The notes below the pieces were generated by a model. That model made no database searches. It saw only the letters and a program-made list of their open reading frames with translations, and was not told the origin of the DNA. The translations under genes were made by a program, and so were the position numbers. A stretch of DNA of 10,415 nucleotides. Origin: Acidimicrobiia bacterium. GTDB taxonomy: Bacteria > Actinomycetota > Acidimicrobiia > Spongiisociales > JAHEDJ01. Positions 6,026-10,415 of the stretch are shown one piece after another. Location: contig JAUVQS010000044.1 in NCBI GenBank assembly GCA_030598025.1, positions 1-10,415 on the forward strand, read 5' to 3'. Positions within the stretch are counted from its first letter, which is position 1, and every line of letters starts with the position of its first letter.

Positions 6026-6274
6026 ATATCCCCAACGACTCCTAGGTGGTCCGGTTGTCAACACTTCAATCATGCTCCTCTGCGGCGGCCGCGCATAGAG
6101 GACAATTACCCGGCCGAATCGGCCGACTTACTGTTTGGTAGGTTCCTTGATCACCAGTCGATACCGAGGCTGATAACAGGCCGTTATCAAGACCCTGAAC
6201 GTCGGCCGATTCGCCAACGAAACCGGGGAAGACCGGAGTGTGACCAACGCCCCTCCGACATAGACCGATGGACC
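6026..6274. other. Intergenic stretch with further dyads, no gene recognised
   Basis: Between the candidate RNA and the korA promoter I see no credible coding region. It holds a hairpin TCCTCT-GCGG-loop-CCGC-(GCAT)-AGAGGA (6076-6102), a 13-bp inverted repeat (6115-6127 with 6201-6213), an inner hairpin TGATAAC/GTTATCA (6171-6177 with 6183-6189), and three copies of CGGCCGA. ACCGG also occurs twice as a direct repeat near 6221-6236. None has a T-tract typical of a terminator. Confidence 0.5.
6115..6213. repeat. 13-bp perfect inverted repeat around a 73-nt core
   Basis: CGAATCGGCCGAC (6115-6127) is the exact reverse complement of GTCGGCCGATTCG (6201-6213). The left arm can instead fold locally as CGGCCG-AAT-CGGCCG (6111-6125), so two alternative pairings compete. 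The core holds the hairpin 6171-6177/6183-6189 and a competing pair CTTGAT (6146-6151) with ATCAAG (6186-6191). It could be an operator pair, an RNA switch or a small repeat element; sequence alone does not decide. Confidence 0.6.
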
Positions 6275-6302
6275 TTGGTTGGCTTGCCGGGAGGGGTACA
6301 AT
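6275..6302 (+). promoter_or_regulatory. Probable korAB promoter
   Basis: -35-like TTGGTT (6275-6280) and -10 TACAAT (6297-6302) are separated by 16 bp. The -10 is one base from the TATAAT consensus. Transcription would start near 6308-6311 and leave a leader of about 115 nt before korA. It is the best sigma-70-type promoter seen in the window. Confidence 0.55.
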
Positions 6303-6425
6303 GGCCCGCCAAGGACGGCCGTTTGGTCATCCGATATTCAACGTATGAAATCAGCCGCACCGTCGACGCAACCGACCCCGGGTGGAGATCCGGACGACGC
6401 AAGATATGCGGTCAAGAAGGAAGTG

Positions 6426-8306
6426 ATGTCGGTGTCAGAAAAGACTGTCACCCGTCCCGCAAACGAGACTCCCGACCAGGAGGAACTCGACAAGGTCATT
6501 ATCCGTTTCGTCGGCGACTCCGGTGACGGCATGCAGTTGGCCGGTACCAGGTTCACGGATGCCTCTGCTGCATTCGGAAACGACCTGGCGACCTTCCCCA
6601 GCTTTCCAGCCGAGATTCGAGCCCCCGCCGGCACTGTTGGCGGTGTGTCGTCGTTTCAGGTTCAGATCGCCGATTTCGACATCCTGACACCCGGTGACGA
6701 ACCGGATGTGTTGGTGGCGATGAACCCGGCGGGTTTGATTTCCAACCTGAAAGACGTCCGTCCGAACGGAACGATCGTGGTCAACTCGGAGGCGTTCATC
6801 GAACGCAATCTGCACCGGGCCGGCTACGAAAAGAACCCGCTCGAAGATGGAAGCCTCGATTCCTATCGAATCATTTCAGCCCCCATGGAGACCCTCACCA
6901 AAGAGGCCGTGAAAGAAAGCGGAGTGACCGGGCGCGAAGTCCTTCGTTCCAAGAACTTCTTCGCGCTGGGGCTCATGGCGTGGCTGTTCAACCGGCCCAT
7001 GGATCCCACCACAGAGTGGCTCGAGAAGAAGTTCTCGAAACGCCCGGATGTTCTCAACGCCAACCTGGCGGCATTGAAGGCCGGATGGAACTTCGGTCTC
7101 ACCACCGATGCCGCCCCGACCACCTACACAGTGAAACCGGCGAAGTTGGAACCGGGCACCTACACCAATGTGACCGGCAACACCGCCATGGCCTGGGGGG
7201 CCATCGCCGCCGGTCAGGCCGCCAAGCTGCCCGTTTTCTACGGAACGTACCCGATCACCCCGGCTTCCGACATCCTCCACGAGTTGTCGCGCCACAAGAA
7301 CTTCGGTGTGAAGACATTCCAGGCTGAGGATGAGATCGGGGGCATTGGAGTTGCCGTTGGAGCAGCCTTCACCGGTCACCTATCGTTCACCGGAACGAGT
7401 GGTCCCGGCCTGGCACTGAAGAGCGAGACGATCAGCCTCGCCCTGATGACCGAACTGCCGTTGATCATCATCAACGTCCAGCGTGGTGGCCCCTCGACCG
7501 GATTGCCGACCAAACCCGAGCAGGCCGACCTCCTATTCGCGATCTTCGGTCGTCACGGCGAAGCACCCATGCCGGTGCTGGCGGCCCAGTCGCCCTCCGA
7601 CGCTTTCGACATCACCATCGAGGCGGCTCGAATTGCTCTCAAGTACATGACTCCGGTCATCGTGCTCTCGGACAACTCGATCGCCACCGGATCCGAACCG
7701 TGGAACCTGCCGGACGTTTCGACGCTTCCGGACATCAGCAAGCCATACCAAATGGGACCGAATTCAGGCGACGAATACCTGCCGTACCTTCGTGATCCGC
7801 AGACTTTCGCCAGAAGTTGGGCGATTCCCGGAACGCCGGGTCTCGAGCACCGCATCGGCGGCCTCGAGAAGCAGGAAGTCACCGGAAATGTCTCGTACGA
7901 TCCGGGCAACCACCAGCTGATGATCGACACCCGTGCCTGGAAGATCGCCAACATCGCCAACGACATCCCACCCGTTGAGATCGACGGTGATCCGAAGGCC
8001 AAGCTGCTGGTGCTCGGCTGGGGCTCGACGTACGGCGTGATCAAGGGGGCTGTGCGAAGAGTGCAGAAACGGGGTCTTCCCGTTGCTACTGCCCACCTAC
8101 GTCATCTCAACCCGTTCCCGGCCAATCTCGGCGAGATCGTCCACAGCTACGAGAAGGTGCTGATTCCTGAGATGAATATGGGCCAGTTGCGACATCTCAT
8201 TCGGGCCGAGTACCTCGTGCCGGCGATCGGATACAACAAGGTGTCCGCAGAGCCGTTCAAGGTACGGGAAATCGAAAACAGGATCCTGGAGCTCATCGAA
8301 TCATGA
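6426..8306 (+). CDS. korA: 2-oxoacid:ferredoxin oxidoreductase, fused gamma/alpha subunit (KorA)
   Basis: Large subunit, 626 residues, of an enzyme converting a 2-oxoacid (by orthology 2-oxoglutarate) and CoA to an acyl-CoA and CO2 while reducing ferredoxin. The N-terminal gamma domain spans residues ~20-220 and starts KVIIRFVGDSGDGMQLAG, with FPAEIRAPAGTVGGVSSFQVQ. The alpha domain begins near 250 (TGNTAMAWGAIAAGQ) with YPITPAS (275-281), FQAEDEIGGIG, TSGPG (324-328) and GPSTGLPTK (355-363), and ends with a domain containing HLRHLNPFPANLGE. The gamma-alpha fusion and length match mycobacterial KorA. The ATG at 6426 is chosen because AAGGA lies just upstream; in-frame alternatives are GTG 6423, GTG 6432 and ATG 6345. 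Its stop overlaps korB (ATGA). No ferredoxin-like delta subunit is present. Substrate specificity is inferred from similarity. Confidence 0.93.
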   Translation: MSVSEKTVTRPANETPDQEELDKVIIRFVGDSGDGMQLAGTRFTDASAAFGNDLATFPSFPAEIRAPAGTVGGVSSFQVQIADFDILTPGDEPDVLVAMNPAGLISNLKDVRPNGTIVVNSEAFIERNLHRAGYEKNPLEDGSLDSYRIISAPMETLTKEAVKESGVTGREVLRSKNFFALGLMAWLFNRPMDPTTEWLEKKFSKRPDVLNANLAALKAGWNFGLTTDAAPTTYTVKPAKLEPGTYTNVTGNTAMAWGAIAAGQAAKLPVFYGTYPITPASDILHELSRHKNFGVKTFQAEDEIGGIGVAVGAAFTGHLSFTGTSGPGLALKSETISLALMTELPLIIINVQRGGPSTGLPTKPEQADLLFAIFGRHGEAPMPVLAAQSPSDAFDITIEAARIALKYMTPVIVLSDNSIATGSEPWNLPDVSTLPDISKPYQMGPNSGDEYLPYLRDPQTFARSWAIPGTPGLEHRIGGLEKQEVTGNVSYDPGNHQLMIDTRAWKIANIANDIPPVEIDGDPKAKLLVLGWGSTYGVIKGAVRRVQKRGLPVATAHLRHLNPFPANLGEIVHSYEKVLIPEMNMGQLRHLIRAEYLVPAIGYNKVSAEPFKVREIENRILELIES

Positions 8307-9313
8307 CAACACTCAACTACAAACGAGCCGATTTCCAGTCGGACCAGGAAGTCAAATGGTGCCCGGGTTGCGGCGACTACACGATCCTCGCCTCGGTGCA
8401 GGCCTATATGGCCGAGATGGGCGTTGCCAGAGAAGACGTCGTCTTCGTTTCGGGCATCGGTTGTTCGTCGCGGTTCCCCTATTACATGAACACGTACGGG
8501 ATGCACTCGATTCACGGTCGAGCCCCGGCCATCGCCAGCGGCGTGGTCACGGCCAATCCTGATCTATCGGTGTGGGTGGTAACCGGCGACGGCGATGCGC
8601 TCTCGATCGGTGGCAACCACCTGATCCACGCGTTGCGTCGCAACGTCAATCTGAAAATCTTGTTGTTCAACAACCAGATCTACGGTCTGACGAAGGGCCA
8701 GTACTCCCCCACTTCTGAGGTGGGCAAGACGACCAAGTCGACGCCTCTCGGGTCGATCGACCATCCGTTCAACCCGGTCAGCCTGGCACTCGGTGCAGAT
8801 GCATCTTTCGTGGCCAGGACCATCGATATGGACCGCAAGCACACGATGGAGATCCTCAGGCGTGCCCACGAACACGAGGGCACCGCTCTGATCGAGATCT
8901 ATCAGAACTGCAACGTCTTCAACGACAAGGCGTTCCTGGCTTTGACTGGTAAGGACGAGCGTGTTCATAACCAGATCCGGATGGAGGATGGTGAGCCGAT
9001 CATCTTTGGTCCGGAGGGTGAGAAGGCTGTTGTGATCGAGAGTGGTGTCGCCAGAATCGTCGATACGGCGTCGGTCGACCCGTCCGACATCCATGTTCAT
9101 GATTCGCGTGAGGTGAATCCGAGCATGGCGTTCGCGCTGAGTCGTATCTCGTCTCATCCGGATGGCCCGACACCGATCGGTATCTTCCGCGACATCAATC
9201 GCCCGGTGTATGACCAGGAAATGGCTCGTCAGATCGAGGCTGTGACAGAGAAGCGGGGCCCCGGCGACCTGCAGACGCTGATCGGCTCACAGGGAACCTG
9301 GACGGTGGAGTAG
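8303..9313 (+). CDS. korB: 2-oxoacid:ferredoxin oxidoreductase beta subunit (KorB)
   Basis: Thiamine-diphosphate-binding subunit of the KorAB complex, 336 residues. The ThDP/Mg motif runs from GDGDALSIGGNHLIHALRR (residue 95) to LLFNN (120-124). Four cysteines at the positions expected for the single [4Fe-4S] cluster are visible: Cys20 and Cys23 in WCPGCGD, Cys54 in GIGCSSR and Cys203 in YQNCNVFND. Further family stretches include MHSIHGRAPAIASGV, IYGLTKGQYSPTSEVGKTTKSTPLGS and HDSREVNPSMAFALSRI. ATG overlaps the korA stop, so the two are translationally coupled and should be made in equal amounts. Codons in the last third (about 8941-9200) use T at the third position roughly twice as often as in the first third. 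The gene is followed by several hairpins and a likely terminator. Confidence 0.95.
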   Translation: MTTLNYKRADFQSDQEVKWCPGCGDYTILASVQAYMAEMGVAREDVVFVSGIGCSSRFPYYMNTYGMHSIHGRAPAIASGVVTANPDLSVWVVTGDGDALSIGGNHLIHALRRNVNLKILLFNNQIYGLTKGQYSPTSEVGKTTKSTPLGSIDHPFNPVSLALGADASFVARTIDMDRKHTMEILRRAHEHEGTALIEIYQNCNVFNDKAFLALTGKDERVHNQIRMEDGEPIIFGPEGEKAVVIESGVARIVDTASVDPSDIHVHDSREVNPSMAFALSRISSHPDGPTPIGIFRDINRPVYDQEMARQIEAVTEKRGPGDLQTLIGSQGTWTVE

Positions 9314-9315
9314 GA

Positions 9316-9332
9316 GGCCGCCTCCGGCGGCC
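9316..9332. repeat. GC-rich hairpin just after korB
   Basis: GGCCGCC (9316-9322) and GGCGGCC (9326-9332) pair perfectly around a TCC loop, three bases after the korB stop. No T-tract follows, so it is more likely a stabilising or pausing hairpin than a stand-alone intrinsic terminator. Confidence 0.6.
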
Positions 9333-9383
9333 GGTATCCGCCTTCCGCTGTTCGCTTGGCGGAGGGCGGATTGCGAACACCGG
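9331..9383. repeat. 13-bp hairpin with potential H-type pseudoknot
   Basis: Positions 9336-9348 pair with 9359-9371 over 13 pairs (one G-T) around a 10-nt loop. The loop word TGTTCGC (9349-9355) is the exact complement of GCGAACA (9373-9379), which starts one base after the stem, the geometry of an H-type pseudoknot. An alternative outer stem, CCGGT 9331-9335 with ACCGG 9379-9383, could close the whole element. Lies between convergent korB and the alkD-like gene. Confidence 0.6.
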
Positions 9384-9392
9384 ATAGCCGCT

Positions 9393-9418
9393 CTCGACCT
9401 AAAGGTCGAGATGTTTTG
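9393..9418 (+). terminator. Probable intrinsic terminator of korAB
   Basis: CTCGACC (9393-9399), a TAAA loop and GGTCGAG (9404-9410) form a perfect 7-bp hairpin followed by ATGTTTTG on the plus strand. It overlaps the stop codon of the convergent alkD-like gene (9399-9401); the minus-strand side has no T-tract, so it should act mainly on korAB transcripts. The T-run is short (four), so termination may be partial. Confidence 0.55.
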
Positions 9419-10076
9419 CTGCCTCCCGGAAGCTCAGGCCGGATAGTTCGTCCCGGTGTTCGAGGAGGAACGCCGTGACGGTCTCGGGATCCGTCCTGGC
9501 GTACTGCCGCAGGGCCCATCCGATCGCCTTGCGAATGAAGAACTCTTTCTCGTGTGCTCTTCGTAAGCAGTAGTCGAAGAGCATGTTGACGTCGGTCTGG
9601 TCTTTGTGATCGAGTTGGCTGATGATGGCGGTGCGACGGAGCCACATGTCGTCGCCGTCGATCCATCCATCGAGAGTCGGACGCAACGCCTCGCGGTTGT
9701 TGAGCAGGACGCGGCCGACGAGTCCGGAAGCGACGGTGTCGACAAAGTCCCACCAGGCGCCTTCGACGATCAACCGGCGATAGAGATCGATCTGTTCGAG
9801 CGTGATGAACTGCTGGTGAGAACGAGCGAAACTGATTGCTACATACTTCTCCTCACGGTGCGGAAGATCCCAGAGCGTTTCGACCATGTGCCGGTACTGG
9901 TCGGGCGACTGCGGAGCGAACTGCTTCTTCAGGTCTCTAACGATCTCGCGGCACCCCGCCGCCTGGACGCCGTAGAACGGCATGTCGGTCTTCATGTAGG
10001 CGGCCATCTTCGGAGCTTTGTCCGGGTCGGCCCCGGCAGTCAGTTCAGCCTGCACGTACTCGACGATTGAGTCCAT
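9399..10076 (-). CDS. DNA alkylation repair enzyme, AlkD-like glycosylase
   Basis: Predicted HEAT-like-repeat glycosylase that removes alkylated bases (3-methyladenine, 7-methylguanine); 225 residues, the usual family length. The key residues of Bacillus cereus AlkD are all present and fall at the same numbers: Trp109 and Asp113 in GAWWDFVD, Arg148 in WLRRTAI and Trp187 in IRKAIGWALRQY. The N-terminal PKMAAYMKTDMPFYGVQ is also typical. ATG at 10076-10074 has no good Shine-Dalgarno, but TATTCT (minus strand of 10084-10089) ends seven bases upstream, suggesting a leaderless mRNA. The 3' end overlaps the korAB terminator. Substrate is inferred from the catalytic residues. Confidence 0.93.
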   Translation of the reverse strand: MDSIVEYVQAELTAGADPDKAPKMAAYMKTDMPFYGVQAAGCREIVRDLKKQFAPQSPDQYRHMVETLWDLPHREEKYVAISFARSHQQFITLEQIDLYRRLIVEGAWWDFVDTVASGLVGRVLLNNREALRPTLDGWIDGDDMWLRRTAIISQLDHKDQTDVNMLFDYCLRRAHEKEFFIRKAIGWALRQYARTDPETVTAFLLEHRDELSGLSFREAAKHLDL

Positions 10077-10083
10077 TGCGCCC

Positions 10084-10089
10084 AGAATA
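10084..10089 (-). promoter_or_regulatory. Probable -10 box of the alkD-like gene
   Basis: TATTCT on the minus strand fits TANNNT and ends seven bases before the ATG, so transcription should begin at or beside the start codon. No clear -35 hexamer is seen 16-18 bp further upstream. Confidence 0.45.
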
Positions 10090-10111
10090 CGACGGCCCTC
10101 AGATTTTCCGC

Positions 10112-10147
10112 GCAGTGCTGTGTATCACTGGTAGACCATTGCACTGC
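10112..10147. repeat. 7-bp inverted repeat upstream of the alkD-like gene
   Basis: GCAGTGC (10112-10118) and GCACTGC (10141-10147) are perfect reverse complements separated by 22 bases; CACTG (10126-10130) can alternatively pair with CAGTG (10113-10117). It sits between the small membrane gene and the -10 box, so it could be the end of the upstream transcript or an operator. No T-tract is seen. Confidence 0.35.
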
Positions 10148-10163
10148 TGAGAAACTTGGGAGC

Positions 10164-10400
10164 TCAGCGACGGCGGGTCAACCAACGCTTGATCGCTCCC
10201 CATCGGGACACAATCGACCCGGGAATCACGCCGCTCAGGTGAACCGGCAGAAAATACTCCACCTGCGGGTCACCGCCGAGCAGTTTGACGGCAAGCCAAA
10301 CCCCCCAAACCAGGACGCCGGCAAGGATGAGCCAGCGGCCGAGTTTCTGGATCCGAGCGACGCGTTCGGAATCTTGCGGAGATGTAGCTGGTTCGGTCAC
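10164..10400 (-). CDS. Small membrane protein, function unknown
   Basis: A 78-residue protein I do not recognise. After a polar N-terminus (residues 1-20) comes a strong transmembrane segment, WLILAGVLVWGVWLAVKLLG (about 23-42), then a moderately hydrophobic stretch (VEYFLPVHLSGVIPGSIVSRW, about 47-67) and a very basic tail (KRWLTRRR). By the positive-inside rule the C-terminus is probably cytoplasmic. GTG start at 10400-10398; TATACT (minus strand of 10409-10414) ends eight bases upstream, with no clear Shine-Dalgarno, again suggesting a leaderless or near-leaderless mRNA. It is transcribed in the same direction as the alkD-like gene with an 87-bp gap. Confidence 0.7.
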   Translation of the reverse strand: MTEPATSPQDSERVARIQKLGRWLILAGVLVWGVWLAVKLLGGDPQVEYFLPVHLSGVIPGSIVSRWGAIKRWLTRRR

Positions 10401-10408
10401 GCTGCCGG

Positions 10409-10414
10409 AGTATA
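10409..10414 (-). promoter_or_regulatory. Probable -10 box of the small membrane protein gene
   Basis: TATACT on the minus strand is one base from TATAAT and lies eight bases before the GTG start. The -35 region would fall beyond the window edge and cannot be checked. Confidence 0.45.
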
Positions 10415-10415
10415 C

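Noticed and set aside
6055..6060. Perfect TTGACA on the minus strand as a -35 box
   Set aside because: No -10-like hexamer at 16-18 bp on that strand and no gene it would serve.
5849..6073. 74-codon minus-strand frame over the structured intergenic region
   Set aside because: Overlaps the amidase end, no ribosome site or family resemblance; the region is better explained by base-pairing structure.
6187..6402. 71-codon minus-strand frame between the dyads and korA
   Set aside because: Runs across the korAB promoter and leader; composition is not protein-like and no ribosome site was found.

Overview
The window looks like a chromosomal segment of a GC-rich actinomycete (Actinomycetota), probably from or near the class Acidimicrobiia. 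The clues are GC-rich DNA with frequent GTG starts, many 4-8 bp stop/start overlaps, a Ni-superoxide dismutase with its own maturation protease, a lipoprotein with a Thr/Ser-rich linker of the TTTSTTTTTVP kind, and a KorA/KorB pair of the mycobacterial type (gamma and alpha subunits fused). The lineage is inferred from style and gene content, not from a marker gene. No rRNA, tRNA, CRISPR array, transposase or phage gene was seen.

Layout. Positions 2-2378 (+) hold an ABC-2 type exporter: a permease cut by the left edge, an ATPase and a second permease, with stop and start codons overlapping. Positions 2376-2466 hold a 10+5 bp hairpin followed by eight 7-bp repeat units, lying between convergent genes. 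Positions 2454-2873 (-) are sodN (Ni-SOD) and 2947-3372 (+) is its divergent maturation peptidase sodX. sodX overlaps or nearly abuts a DUF3048 lipoprotein (to 4505), which overlaps an amidase-signature hydrolase (4498-5886). Positions 5887-6425 contain no convincing gene, but hold two dense sets of complementary segments and a good promoter. Positions 6426-9313 (+) are korA and korB, a 2-oxoacid (probably 2-oxoglutarate):ferredoxin oxidoreductase. Positions 9314-9418 hold a run of hairpins, including a potential H-type pseudoknot and a likely terminator. Positions 9399-10076 (-) are an AlkD-family DNA glycosylase and 10164-10400 (-) a small two-helix membrane protein.

How the genes work together. 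The ABC set is one exporter of unknown cargo. sodX should process the sodN product, exposing the His-Cys N-terminus that binds nickel, so these two form a functional pair sharing a 73-bp divergent promoter region. KorA and KorB form one enzyme that oxidises a 2-oxoacid with CoA and passes electrons to ferredoxin. AlkD is an independent repair gene.

The most unusual things seen are the unassigned structured element at 5897-6025 (ten-pair outer stem, a three-way junction and a potential pseudoknot), the hairpin-plus-repeat elements at both convergent gene junctions, Tyr in place of the conserved Pro in the Ni-hook of SodN, and -10 boxes placed 6-8 nt before the start codons of three genes, which suggests leaderless mRNAs.
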